The position numbers and the translations under genes were made by a program. Shown here piece after piece: positions 8,542 through 18,290 of a DNA stretch of 64,000 nt (position 1 is the first letter of the stretch; every line of letters begins with the position of its first letter). This DNA is from Psychrobacter sp. (GTDB lineage Bacteria; Pseudomonadota; Gammaproteobacteria; Pseudomonadales; Moraxellaceae). A model generated the notes under the pieces. It ran no database searches. It worked only from the letters and a program-made list of their open reading frames with translations, and was not told where the DNA came from. Location of the stretch: positions 104,863-168,862 of the forward strand of contig JAGLBE010000003.1 of the NCBI GenBank assembly GCA_018260445.1. The letters run 5' to 3'.

Positions 8542-10737
8542 GTGCGTCATATTTTAGTAACCAGTGCCCTGCCCTATGCCAATGGCAACATTCATTTAGG
8601 TCACCTCTTAGAGCATATCCAAACCGATATTTGGGTGCGTGCCATGAAAGCGCAGGGGCATCATGTGACTTATGTGTGTGCCGATGATGCCCACGGAACC
8701 AGTATTATGCTAAAAGCGCAAGAAACCAACGTCACACCCGAGGCGCTGATTGCCAGTGTCAAAGCGTCGCATGAGGCCGATTTTGCCAAATTTTTGATTG
8801 ATTACGACAACTACTATACGACGCACTCTGATGAAAACCGAGAATTTGCCGAGCTGATATATCGCCGCCTTAATGCTGAGGGGCATATCTCAACCAAGGA
8901 TGTAGAACAACTGTTTGACCCTGAGAAAAACTTATTTTTGGCAGATAGGTTTGTCAAAGGCGAATGCCCTAAATGTGGGGCAAAAGACCAATATGGCGAC
9001 AATTGCGAAGTATGCGGCACTACTTATAACGCCACAGAGCTGAAAAATCCTTACTCGACCTTATCGGGTGCCACTCCTATTCTTAAAACTTCAAAGCATT
9101 ACTTTTTTGATTTGCCCGAATTTAGCGAGTTTTTACAGCAGTGGACAACCGATGCTGGCCGCCTGCAACCTGCGGTGGCGAATAAACTACAAGAGTGGTT
9201 TGAGTCTGGGCTTGCCAGCTGGGATATCTCTCGTGATGGGCCTTATTTTGGCTTTAAAATTCCGGACACGCCTGCGAATGAGCCCGACAAATATTTTTAT
9301 GTGTGGCTTGATGCGCCTGTCGGCTATATGGCAAGCTTTCAAAACTTGTGCACGCAGCGGCAAGAGTCAACAGGGACAACCGACCCACAACGCCCCGCAC
9401 TCAACTTTGATGACTATTGGCTCAGTGAGAACCAGCATAAAACCGAGCTGTATCATTTTATTGGTAAAGATATTGTGTACTTTCATGCCCTGTTTTGGCC
9501 AGCGATGTTGAGCGGTGCCGAGTTTCGCACCCCAACTGGCGTGTTTGCGCATGGCTTTTTGATGGTCAATGGCGAAAAAATGAGCAAATCGCGCGGCACC
9601 TTTATTCAGGCAGCAACCTTTGCCGAGCACTTGCACCCTGAGTATCTGCGTTATTATTTTGCCACCAAGCTATCGGACAAAGTTGAGGACATGAACCTTG
9701 ATTTTGAGAACTTTATGCAAAAGGTCAACTCGGACATGGTTGGCAAAGTGGTCAATATTGCCAGTCGCTGTGCGGGGTTTATTGTCCAACAACATGATGG
9801 GGTATTGTCGTCAAATTGTAGCGAGCCCGATTTATTAGCTGACATCATGCGCACGGGCGACGAGATTGCCATTGCTTATGAAAACCGTGAGTTTAGCCGA
9901 GCCATGCGCTTGATTATGCAATGTGCCGACAAAGCCAACGAGTACATTGATGCGAAAAAACCGTGGGCAATGGCAAAACAACAGGGATTAGAGCAGGATG
10001 TGCAAGACGTTTGCTCGGTGGCGATTAATATTTTCCGTCAGTTAATGGTGTATCTGGCGCCGGTATTGCCCGAGTTGACCGATAACGCCAAAGCTTTTTT
10101 AAATCTTGATGACTTAAGCTTTGCCAGTCGCAATACGTTGCTATTAGACCATAAAATCAACCCTTTTAAACCCTTAATGCAGCGTATTGAACAAACCCAA
10201 ATTGACGCGATGATGGCAGCCTCTAAGCAGGATTTACAAGTGGCGCCCGAGGTGAATACGGGAATAGGGGCAACAATTAATGCCAGTCCAATGCCCCAAA
10301 CTGCAAGCAATCGTAGCAAACAAGCTACTAGACAAACCGCTATTGATGAGGGCACTGATGCTAGCGGCGAGAGTAGCGATAATAGCGACAGTAGCGACAG
10401 TAGCGATAGATTTATCGACTTTGCCGATTTTAGCAAAGTTGAGATGACCGTGGCGCAGGTGGTGGCCTGCAACTATGTCGAGGGTGCCGATAAATTATTG
10501 CAATTTACCCTAGATATTGGCCGAGATACGACGATTAACGTGTTTAGTGGGATTCGCAAGTTTTATGAACCGCAGCAGCTACAAGACAAAAAGGTGATTT
10601 GTGTGACCAATCTTGCCCCTCGTAAAATGAAATTTGGCATATCCGAGGGGATGATTTTGTCGTCTGGCGACCCAAAAACGGGCTTGGTGGTGATTACCCT
10701 ACCCGATGCCTGTCAGGTGGGTGATAAACTGGCCTAA
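8542..10737 (+). CDS. metG: Methionyl-tRNA synthetase
   Basis: Class I synthetase charging tRNA-Met. The 731-residue protein has the HLGH form of the HIGH motif (residues 18-21), a zinc knuckle with CPKC and CEVC near residues 142-158, and KMSKS at 346-350. The C-terminal domain (from about residue 630) is the Trbp111-like OB fold used for dimerisation and tRNA binding (DFSKVEMTVAQVVACNYVEG). A low-complexity Ser/Asp linker (about residues 610-625) separates it from the anticodon domain. The start is GTG at 8542. In enterobacteria metG is divergent from mrp; here the ketone-body genes lie between them. Confidence 0.97.
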   Translation: MRHILVTSALPYANGNIHLGHLLEHIQTDIWVRAMKAQGHHVTYVCADDAHGTSIMLKAQETNVTPEALIASVKASHEADFAKFLIDYDNYYTTHSDENREFAELIYRRLNAEGHISTKDVEQLFDPEKNLFLADRFVKGECPKCGAKDQYGDNCEVCGTTYNATELKNPYSTLSGATPILKTSKHYFFDLPEFSEFLQQWTTDAGRLQPAVANKLQEWFESGLASWDISRDGPYFGFKIPDTPANEPDKYFYVWLDAPVGYMASFQNLCTQRQESTGTTDPQRPALNFDDYWLSENQHKTELYHFIGKDIVYFHALFWPAMLSGAEFRTPTGVFAHGFLMVNGEKMSKSRGTFIQAATFAEHLHPEYLRYYFATKLSDKVEDMNLDFENFMQKVNSDMVGKVVNIASRCAGFIVQQHDGVLSSNCSEPDLLADIMRTGDEIAIAYENREFSRAMRLIMQCADKANEYIDAKKPWAMAKQQGLEQDVQDVCSVAINIFRQLMVYLAPVLPELTDNAKAFLNLDDLSFASRNTLLLDHKINPFKPLMQRIEQTQIDAMMAASKQDLQVAPEVNTGIGATINASPMPQTASNRSKQATRQTAIDEGTDASGESSDNSDSSDSSDRFIDFADFSKVEMTVAQVVACNYVEGADKLLQFTLDIGRDTTINVFSGIRKFYEPQQLQDKKVICVTNLAPRKMKFGISEGMILSSGDPKTGLVVITLPDACQVGDKLA

Positions 10738-10798
10738 TAAAACCAAGTGCCAGTTATTTAACCATTGATTTAACCAGTTATTTAATAGGTGCCAGTTT

Positions 10799-12526
10799 TT
10801 AAAACGGATAGAATAAAGGAATCATGGTAACACATATCACAATACAGACGATGGTGATATACGTCCCTACCTTGGCAAACGAGTTTAGGCTATAAATGCC
10901 GGTGTTATAAATCATGAGGTTGGTTTGGTAACCAAATGGGCTAATAAACGAACACGATGCCCCAAAGCACACTGCCAATATAAACGGCATTGGATCGACC
11001 CCAAGTCCCTGCGCTAGGCTATAGGCAATCGGAAACATGAGGGCAGCGGCGGCATTATTGGTTAACAGCTCGGTGACTCCTATGGTGATGATTAGCACGC
11101 CGGCGAGTGTCCAAATGGGCGCATGACCGGCCAAAGATGCCGTCGCAAATTTTGCAATTTGACTGTCTAAACCGACTGACTGCATGGCATTGGCTAAACA
11201 CAAGGCGCTTACCACAATAAGCCAGATGCTCAGCGGAAAATGACGCTTAACCTCATTGATAGTAATACAGCCTGTACCTAAAAGAATGGCAAACAAAAAC
11301 AGGGCAGCATTAAACAATGGGCTACCCGTCACCACAGACGTCAAAATCATCGCCACAAAGCCACCCACGACCAGCTTTTCGCGCCAACCACTAATCATAT
11401 TATCTGGCTTGACCCCTGACAACACAAAAAAGTTTTTGCGTAAATTGGTGCGACTGGCAAAATCGTCACCTGTTGCTAGCAGTAAGATATCGCCTGCTTT
11501 TAAGCTAACCTCGCCCAAACCGCCACTCACGTCGCTATTTTCACGGCGAATGGCCACCACCGCCGCATCAAACTTGGCTCTAAAGCCTATCTCTCGTAGG
11601 GTTTTACCGATAAGACTGGCGTCCTGCTTGATGACCACCTCAGTCAGTACTTGCGTCGGCAGACCATTTTTTTCAGCAAACAGGGTAAGACCATCAAACT
11701 GATTTAACAGTTGAATCTTTTTAACATCGCCGCTAAATAATAACTTATCGTTGGCTTGCAATACCATTGAATGGGACACCGGGGTGATAAGCCGATTATC
11801 CCGCACTATCTCGACCAAAAACAACTCCGATAAATGGCGTAAACCGGCCTCCTCAACGCTTTTGCCAATCAAATTGGAGCTTTTCTCAATTTTGGCTTCA
11901 ACAAAATACGCGTCGACCGCCTCTTCTTCGACGTCTTGTCTAGGCAAGCTTTTGCTAGAAAAATATAAGACGATGGCGCCAAGAATAAACAGCGGTATGC
12001 CGATTGGGGTTAGGGTAAAAAATCCTATCGATTCATGGCCTTGTTTAACCCACATACTATTGACCACAAGGTTGGTGGACGTGCCAATTAGGGTCATTGT
12101 TCCGCCCAAGGTTGCGGCAAAACACATCGGCAGTAACAAGCGTGAATTGCTCACTTGTTTATTTTTTTGAATACTGCCTATCATAGCGGCAACCACTGCC
12201 GTATTGTTTAACACCGACGACGACAGCCCAGAAAAGGCGATGGTGCGTACCATCGACGTGCGCTCTGATGCAGAAAATAGATGTTTGGTGAGGTAGCTGA
12301 GCACACTGGTTTTTTCCAGTGCATGCGATATCAGTAACAACAGCACTAGTGTCGCCAGCCCTTCGTTGGCAGTGTTTGCCAATAACGCTTTACTGTCTAT
12401 CCACCCTAAAGCGAAAATAATAATCACCACAGCGCCAAAAATGGCGGTGGTATGTTGTTGAAATTTAATCAGTAGCGCAATAAGAATAATTAATATTGCC
12501 GCTAATACATACATGGATACCGTCAT
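10799..12526 (-). CDS. SLC13-type permease with two RCK_C (TrkA_C) domains
   Basis: Inner-membrane transporter of the ArsB/NhaD-DASS superfamily. It has about five N-terminal membrane segments including the LIGTSTNLVVNSMW signature, two cytosolic RCK_C domains (around residues 190-370, each with a pattern like LRHLSELFLVEIVRD), and a second membrane half with a second signature, CSFISPFGYQTNLM. This architecture belongs to bacterial SLC13-like permeases often called sulfate or dicarboxylate transporters; substrate cannot be read from sequence. I prefer ATG at 12526, about 17 codons inside the longest frame that begins at GTG 12577, because the extra residues are hydrophilic and lack a ribosome site. 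ATG at 12514 is also possible. The gene is convergent with metG. Confidence 0.85.
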   Translation of the reverse strand: MTVSMYVLAAILIILIALLIKFQQHTTAIFGAVVIIIFALGWIDSKALLANTANEGLATLVLLLLISHALEKTSVLSYLTKHLFSASERTSMVRTIAFSGLSSSVLNNTAVVAAMIGSIQKNKQVSNSRLLLPMCFAATLGGTMTLIGTSTNLVVNSMWVKQGHESIGFFTLTPIGIPLFILGAIVLYFSSKSLPRQDVEEEAVDAYFVEAKIEKSSNLIGKSVEEAGLRHLSELFLVEIVRDNRLITPVSHSMVLQANDKLLFSGDVKKIQLLNQFDGLTLFAEKNGLPTQVLTEVVIKQDASLIGKTLREIGFRAKFDAAVVAIRRENSDVSGGLGEVSLKAGDILLLATGDDFASRTNLRKNFFVLSGVKPDNMISGWREKLVVGGFVAMILTSVVTGSPLFNAALFLFAILLGTGCITINEVKRHFPLSIWLIVVSALCLANAMQSVGLDSQIAKFATASLAGHAPIWTLAGVLIITIGVTELLTNNAAAALMFPIAYSLAQGLGVDPMPFILAVCFGASCSFISPFGYQTNLMIYNTGIYSLNSFAKVGTYITIVCIVICVTMIPLFYPF

Positions 12527-12792
12527 AACTTGCTCACTTGAAAAACCACCACATAAGTACTTCGCTAAATTAGCCACCTTAAAATTGCCAGCGCAAAATC
12601 GCCGCTTTAAGGTTTAAGTGCTCCTCGAAAATTAGTCCGCATCAACCGCACCCCTACCATGCAGGGATGCACGGATGCCCGTTAGACTTGCGTACTATAG
12701 GCTCCTTTGCCGGTGTTTCTTAATGACATTTAGGATATGCGATATAGCGGTTCGATATATCGCCTTGGCAGCCTGCTAAAATTTATCAACAA

Positions 12793-12820
12793 AAAAGCCT
12801 GAGTTTTAAATCAGGCTTTT
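12793..12820. terminator. Bidirectional intrinsic terminator
   Basis: Perfect 10-bp inverted repeat AAAAGCCTGA / TCAGGCTTTT with an 8-nt loop, giving a T run on both strands. It lies directly downstream of the minus-strand carboxynorspermidine dehydrogenase gene. Confidence 0.85.
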
Positions 12821-12867
12821 GAGAAAATATAAGCGTGTTTCATTCAATAAGCGTTAAGCAATAAGCT

Positions 12868-14181
12868 TTAAACAGCAAACGTTAATAGACGGTCGCTAGC
12901 CTCATCTTGAATGCGAGTGGGTAAGCCCATCTGATTTAATAGATTGATAAAGGGCTTAACGTTTAACTCTTCAATATTCACCATTTTACCAACATCCCAA
13001 TCGCCCATAGCAACCAGCATGGCAGCGGCAACCACTGGCACGCCAGCGGTGTAGGAGATGGCTTGACTGCCCACTTCGGCATAGGCGTCTTGATGGTCGG
13101 CAATATTGTAAATAAACAGTTCAGTAGCTTTACCGTTTATACTGCCCATGATTTTATCCCCAATACAGGTTTTGCCGGTATAATTAGGGGCAAGCGAGCG
13201 TGGGTCGGGTAGCACCGCTTTGACGACCTTAAGCGGAATAACCTCTTGACCCTCGGCCGTCATAACTGGTTTTTCGGACAATAACCCCAAGTTTTGCAGC
13301 ACCGTAAACACGGTCATATAACGCTCGCCAAAGCCCATCCAAAAGCGAATGTTGGGCACGTCAAGATTGGCCGCCAATGAATGAATCTCATCATGGCCGC
13401 TTAAATAGGTATCTTGCTGGCCGACAACAGGCAAATCGTCGCTGCGTTTGACTTCAAACATAGCATTGCTTTGCCACTGACGATTTTGCCACGAATAAAC
13501 GGTTCCGGTAAATTCACGAAAATTGATTTCTGGGTCAAAGTTGGTAGCAAAATATTTGCCGTGCTCGCCAGCATTGACATCAATAATATCGATATCGGTA
13601 ACGGAGCCTGCGTCCATCATGTCATAACCCACGCGCGCATAAGCGTTGACCACGCCCGGATCAAAGCCTGCCCCCAAGATAGCGGTCACGTTGTTGGCCG
13701 CACAGCGCGCTTTACGTTGCCACTCATAGTTACCATACCAAGGTGGGGCTTCGCAAACTTTGCTGGGGTCTTCATGGATAGCGGTGTCAATGTAGGCAGC
13801 GCCCGTTTCGATACAGGCCTCGAGTACGGTCATATTAATAAATGCCGAGCCCACGTTAATAACGATTTGGGCGCCTGTTTGCTCGATTAATGCGGCTACT
13901 GCTTGGCTGTCCATCGCATCGACAGCGTAGGTATGCAAGATATCTTGTTGCTTAAAGCTGCCCTTTGCCACCACGCTTGCCGCAATGGCATCGCATTTGG
14001 CTTTGGTGCGAGAAGCAATGTGTAGCTTACCTAATACGTCATTATTCTTGGCACATTTGTGCGCCACAACTTGAGCAACGCCGCCTGCACCGATGATTAA
14101 AACATCACGTTTCGGGGTACGCGTCGTTGAGGGTTGGGCGTTAGCATTAGCATTAGCGGTATTCGTGTTAGTCATCGTCAA
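12868..14181 (-). CDS. Carboxynorspermidine/carboxyspermidine dehydrogenase (saccharopine dehydrogenase family)
   Basis: NADPH-dependent enzyme that condenses a diamine (diaminopropane or putrescine) with aspartate semialdehyde to carboxy(nor)spermidine. An N-terminal Rossmann motif (VLIIGAGGVAQVVAHKCA) follows a short Asn/Ala/Thr repeat. The middle contains AAYIDTAIHED and GAGFDPGVVNAYA, typical of the family. The neighbouring decarboxylase confirms the pathway. Start choice: GGAGG lies 9 nt before TTG at 14181 but 15 nt before ATG at 14175, so TTG is favoured; the longer upstream frame to 14280 is rejected. The real diamine substrate, and so whether the product is spermidine or norspermidine, is open. 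Confidence 0.88.
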   Translation of the reverse strand: MTMTNTNTANANANAQPSTTRTPKRDVLIIGAGGVAQVVAHKCAKNNDVLGKLHIASRTKAKCDAIAASVVAKGSFKQQDILHTYAVDAMDSQAVAALIEQTGAQIVINVGSAFINMTVLEACIETGAAYIDTAIHEDPSKVCEAPPWYGNYEWQRKARCAANNVTAILGAGFDPGVVNAYARVGYDMMDAGSVTDIDIIDVNAGEHGKYFATNFDPEINFREFTGTVYSWQNRQWQSNAMFEVKRSDDLPVVGQQDTYLSGHDEIHSLAANLDVPNIRFWMGFGERYMTVFTVLQNLGLLSEKPVMTAEGQEVIPLKVVKAVLPDPRSLAPNYTGKTCIGDKIMGSINGKATELFIYNIADHQDAYAEVGSQAISYTAGVPVVAAAMLVAMGDWDVGKMVNIEELNVKPFINLLNQMGLPTRIQDEASDRLLTFAV

Positions 14182-14414
14182 TCTGTAAATCCTCCTTTGT
14201 GGCGCAGCGGTTTGTAGCCGGTTTGACGCCGTGAATGATGTGTGTGAATTAAAAAGGAAGACGTAGGAAAACCCACACACCCGAATTTAGTGAACTTGCT
14301 GTAATAAACGAATAGGGTCTGTTAGAGCGGCAAACAGATACAAAGTTAAGAACCTTATTAGAACCATAGCAAAGACAGAATAACAATAGGCATCATGGCA
14401 CAACGAATGAAGAA

Positions 14415-15665
14415 TTATGACAAACTGGCTTTAAAATCCTGATACCCAAAGGTTTTTTGCACCTGTAATGTGCCATCTTCTCGTTGAATCACAATGGCGG
14501 GCATTGCCACCCCATTAAACCAATTCTTTTTGACCATCGTATAACCCCCTGCATTGCCAAAAGCGACCCTATCACCAATTTTTAATGGTTCAGCAACGTC
14601 ATAATCGCCAAAGATGTCACCGGCTAGGCAGGACTTGCCATAAATAATCGTGCTTGCTGGCGCTGGCGTTGCCCATGTAGCGTCTGTAGCGTCCGTTACA
14701 TCAATAGCCGGCTGCGCTTGAGCCAAGGTTTGTTGCGCACTGCGCGAGCGAATATGGCAAGCAGCCCCGTTAATGGCGACCAAGGGCGCTGTCTCACGGT
14801 ATATCAATAAATCGAGCATATGCGCTTCAATAGAGGAATCGACAACGGCAAGCGGTTTGCCATTATGCATCGTGTCCAATACGGTAGTAACCAATGTGGC
14901 AGCATTGTGGACGCACGCCTCACCGGGCTCTAGGTAAATTTGCACCCCGTATTTTTGGCTAAAGTCTTTAAGCCTTGTCGCCAGTTTTTGCAGTGGATAA
15001 TCGGGCGCAATAAAATGGATACCGCCGCCAAGACTCACCCAATCTAACTGATAAAAAAGGTCACCAAATTTTGCTTCAATATCAGCAAGACTAGCACTAA
15101 AGGCCGCGAAACTGTCGTTTTCACAGTTGTTGTGAATCATCACCCCAGTTAGGTTGTCTATTTGCGCCACCAACTCGGTAATTTTGGCGCTATCATGCTC
15201 GCCCAAACGGCTAAAGGGACGGGCGGGGTCGGCAATGATAAACGAGGAATTGCTGGTTTGTGGATTTAAGCGTAAACCCACGGGTACACCTTGTGCTTTG
15301 GCCTTGTCTTTAAACGCCTGCAGCTGATTAAACGAGTTAAAGATAATTTTATCGGCGTAGGTAAGTACCTCGTCAATCTCCTCATGGCTATATGCTACGC
15401 TATAGGCATGGGTCTCTTTGGATTGCCGATTGCCTTGTGCGTCCGTACCGACGCCAAACTCTTCTTTACCTAAGCGGACCTCGTTCAACGATGACGAGGT
15501 GGTGCCGTGCAGATACGCTGCCATCTCATCAAACACGCCCCAAGTCGCAAAACACTTTAACGCCAGCAACGCTTTGGCACCCGATAAGTCGCACAAACGC
15601 TGCACAATGGCAAGATTTTGTTTGAGGGCAGCAATGTCAATTTGATAGTAAGGGGTTTTAAGCAT
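14415..15665 (-). CDS. nspC: Carboxynorspermidine/carboxyspermidine decarboxylase
   Basis: PLP enzyme of the alanine-racemase-fold decarboxylase group that removes CO2 from carboxy(nor)spermidine to give the triamine. PLP lysine K37 sits in LLALKCFATW. Other landmarks are VSLGGGIHF, YLEPGEACV (phosphate and PLP contacts) and YGKSCLAGDIFGDY with the family cysteine. ATG at 15665 has AAAGGA 6 nt upstream and gives 416 residues; the extra upstream frame to 15797 is not family-like. The gene lies 230 bp upstream of the dehydrogenase on the same strand, so the two form one polyamine unit. There is a short Ala/Thr/Asp-rich insertion around residues 300-318. Confidence 0.92.
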   Translation of the reverse strand: MLKTPYYQIDIAALKQNLAIVQRLCDLSGAKALLALKCFATWGVFDEMAAYLHGTTSSSLNEVRLGKEEFGVGTDAQGNRQSKETHAYSVAYSHEEIDEVLTYADKIIFNSFNQLQAFKDKAKAQGVPVGLRLNPQTSNSSFIIADPARPFSRLGEHDSAKITELVAQIDNLTGVMIHNNCENDSFAAFSASLADIEAKFGDLFYQLDWVSLGGGIHFIAPDYPLQKLATRLKDFSQKYGVQIYLEPGEACVHNAATLVTTVLDTMHNGKPLAVVDSSIEAHMLDLLIYRETAPLVAINGAACHIRSRSAQQTLAQAQPAIDVTDATDATWATPAPASTIIYGKSCLAGDIFGDYDVAEPLKIGDRVAFGNAGGYTMVKKNWFNGVAMPAIVIQREDGTLQVQKTFGYQDFKASLS

Positions 15666-15847
15666 ATGCCATCCTTTGTTGACGATAACACGAACAATAG
15701 CAAGTAAATCAATATGACTATAAAACATAGCCAGCGGTATCGTTATCAACGCGCACTGACTATCCAGCCAATAACGACTTGTTGACAGGGTTACCATGTG
15801 ATTAAGACGCTTGGCAGCTTTAATAATACTCGTAGTAACTGCAAACG

Positions 15848-17107
15848 TTAACGTGCCAGATAGCCGGTCATATCCTCTACGCCGTGTAGCGACATGGGGT
15901 ACATATGCCCTTGCATCAGCTTTTCAATTTCACTAATGGTGTGCGTATACGGCCAATAGGCTCTATCCACAGGATTAAGCCAAGCGACCTTATCAAAATG
16001 CGCGGTTACCCGTTTCAGCCAGACCGCACCAGCTTCAGGGTTCATGTATTCAACGCTACCGCCAATTGAAAACAGCTCATAAGGGGACATTGACGCATCG
16101 CCCACAAAAATCACCCGATAATCACGGCCATACTTTTGCAACAGCTCCATGGTCGAGGTGCGCTCGCTGTGGCGACGTTGGTTATTTTGCCACACAAAGT
16201 CGTACAAGCAGTTGTGAAAATAAAAAAACTCTAAGGTTTTAAATTCATTTTTGGCAGCAGAAAATAGTTTTTCTAACGCTTCGATATGTTCGTCCATACT
16301 GCCGCCCACATCAAACAACATCAACACTTTTACCCGATTGCGCCGCTCTGGCTGCATATGAATATCGAGCATGCCCTTTTTGGCGGTGCGCTTGATGGTC
16401 TCTTTGATATCCAGCTCATCCGCCCCGCCTGTGCGCGCAAATTGGCGCAAGTTACGTAGCGCCATTTGCAATTGCCGGGTACCTAGCTGTTTGTCGTCAT
16501 CAAGGTCACGATACTTACGCTGCTCCCACACCTTGACGGCACTGCGTTTGCGAGATGCACCGCCTACCCGCACCCCTTCGGGATGGTCGCCATAGGCCCC
16601 AAAAGGCGATGTACCGCCCGACCCGACCCATTTACTGCCCCCTTCATGGCGCTCTTTTTGTTCTTTTAGACGTTCTTCTAACGCCTTCATCAATTCTTCT
16701 AAAGAACCATACTTTTTAAGCAAGCGGCGCTGCTCTTCGGTCAAGTTTTTGGGGTCGAGCTTTAAGTCAAGCCACTCTTGTGGCACATCGGTCAGCTTGC
16801 TCATTAGCGCATCAATATCTAAGCTATCAATGCCCTCAAAATAATCCGCCATGGCCCGATCAAACTTGTCAAAATGGCGCTCGTCTTTCACCATACACAG
16901 CTTAATCAGTCGATACATATCGTCACGGCTGGCAAACGCTGGTACTGCGCTGCCATCCAAGCTATTGGCACTGCTATCCCAACCCGTATCAGGCAGACTC
17001 GACTGCATCATCAGGCCTTTATCCAAAGCGGCATTTAAATCGAGCAGCTCTCGGGTGCTAACGGGCACGCCATAGGCTCGCAACGTGTAAAATAGTTTGA
17101 CAAACAT
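15848..17107 (-). CDS. VWA domain protein, CoxE-like
   Basis: The 419-residue protein has a C-terminal von Willebrand A domain of the CoxE type. The metal-binding loop reads LMLFDVGGSMDEH (about residues 263-275), so the first Ser of the usual DxSxS is Gly, as is usual in this subgroup. It is followed by FYFHNCLYDFVW and VIFVGDASMSP. No signal peptide is seen. It starts 4 nt after the stop of the MoxR-type ATPase gene, so the two are probably translationally coupled. MoxR-VWA pairs act as chaperone-like systems for metal cofactor insertion or complex maturation; the client here is unknown. Only the family call is firm. Confidence 0.88.
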   Translation of the reverse strand: MFVKLFYTLRAYGVPVSTRELLDLNAALDKGLMMQSSLPDTGWDSSANSLDGSAVPAFASRDDMYRLIKLCMVKDERHFDKFDRAMADYFEGIDSLDIDALMSKLTDVPQEWLDLKLDPKNLTEEQRRLLKKYGSLEELMKALEERLKEQKERHEGGSKWVGSGGTSPFGAYGDHPEGVRVGGASRKRSAVKVWEQRKYRDLDDDKQLGTRQLQMALRNLRQFARTGGADELDIKETIKRTAKKGMLDIHMQPERRNRVKVLMLFDVGGSMDEHIEALEKLFSAAKNEFKTLEFFYFHNCLYDFVWQNNQRRHSERTSTMELLQKYGRDYRVIFVGDASMSPYELFSIGGSVEYMNPEAGAVWLKRVTAHFDKVAWLNPVDRAYWPYTHTISEIEKLMQGHMYPMSLHGVEDMTGYLAR

Positions 17108-17111
17108 ACGC

Positions 17112-17984
17112 CTAACGACTCATTAAATTGGCAAAACGCTGCAACAAAGAGACATCTGCCTCATTTTTTAATAAAGCACCATACAATGGCGGGATGGATT
17201 TTTGACCATTTAGATTTTCTTGCAGCTCATCTTGCGCCATATCATCTGCCAATAATAACGTTAACCAGTCTACCAACTCGGATGTTGAGGGCGGTTTTTT
17301 GAGCCCTTGCACCTTACGTAATTTGTAGAATACATCTAGCGCATCATTGACCAATGTTTGCTGAATATTGGGAAAATGCACATTGATGATTTGGCGCATG
17401 GTTTGCTCGTCCGGAAAATCAATGTAGTGAAAAAAACAGCGCCGTAAAAAGGCATCGGGTAGCTCTTTTTCGTTGTTGGAGGTGATAATCACCACTGGGC
17501 GTTTATCGGCTGTAATCGTTTCGCCGGTTTCATACACATAAAACGACATTTTATCGAGCTCATGCAATAAATCATTTGGAAATTCGATATCGGCCTTATC
17601 AATCTCGTCAATTAAGAGCACACTGCGCGCCGTGGAGGTAAACGCCTCCCAAAGTTTGCCCGGCTTGATATAATTGCCAATGTCATAAACGTCGTCATTG
17701 CCAATTTGCGAATCGCGTAAGCGTGACACCGCATCATATTCATACAATCCTTGCTCGGCTTTGGTGGTCGATTTAATGTGCCAAGTTATCAGCGGCATGC
17801 CCAAGCTTTGTGCCACCTCTTCTGCCAGTAGGGTTTTGCCAGTGCCCGGCTCACCTTTAATCAGCAGCGGCTTTTGTAAGGTTATTGCAGCGTTGACCGC
17901 CAGTTGTAAATCGTCGGTCGCGATATAGCTTTGCGTACCTGTAAACGAGTTGCGAGTAGGGTTAGCAGAATGTGCTTGGGTCAT
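17112..17984 (-). CDS. MoxR-family AAA+ ATPase
   Basis: AAA+ ATPase with Walker A GEPGTGKT, Walker B VLLIDEIDK, sensor ITSNNEKELP and the arginine-finger region FLRRCFFHYIDFP. About 290 residues, as usual for MoxR proteins. I prefer ATG at 17984 (MTQAHS), with GAG 7 nt upstream, to ATG at 17996, which has no ribosome site. It sits directly upstream of the VWA gene with a 4-nt gap. In this family the ATPase remodels a target presented by its VWA partner; no target is apparent among the neighbours. Confidence 0.92.
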   Translation of the reverse strand: MTQAHSANPTRNSFTGTQSYIATDDLQLAVNAAITLQKPLLIKGEPGTGKTLLAEEVAQSLGMPLITWHIKSTTKAEQGLYEYDAVSRLRDSQIGNDDVYDIGNYIKPGKLWEAFTSTARSVLLIDEIDKADIEFPNDLLHELDKMSFYVYETGETITADKRPVVIITSNNEKELPDAFLRRCFFHYIDFPDEQTMRQIINVHFPNIQQTLVNDALDVFYKLRKVQGLKKPPSTSELVDWLTLLLADDMAQDELQENLNGQKSIPPLYGALLKNEADVSLLQRFANLMSR

Positions 17985-18040
17985 AAGGGATCTCATTAGC
18001 GGCTAGGCGGATAAAGGTATCAACAGAGAGTTTAGATAGC

Positions 18041-18082
18041 TCATTTAGATAAGTAGATAGGTCATTTAGATAAGTAGATAGG
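18041..18082. repeat. Two tandem 21-bp repeats upstream of the MoxR gene
   Basis: A 21-bp unit beginning TCATTTAGATAAGTAGATAG occurs twice in direct succession, and a diverged copy of its start lies just before. It lies about 60-100 bp upstream of the MoxR start. No function is evident. Confidence 0.85.
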
Positions 18083-18290
18083 TGAAAATAGCGATAGAAA
18101 GCTTGGGCAATAGATAGGCGTGGCGCATAGCGCGCGTCGATGGATATGCGTACCACTGGCACAAACGTCGTAAAATTTATGTGTTGCGCTAACACCTAGG
18201 TTAAAAAGCTAAAAAAAGCTATCAAACAAGGGCCTTATGCAATAGTGAGACCCAACAAGCTCAGCCTTCGGAGGTGCGCAAGCCAAAATA

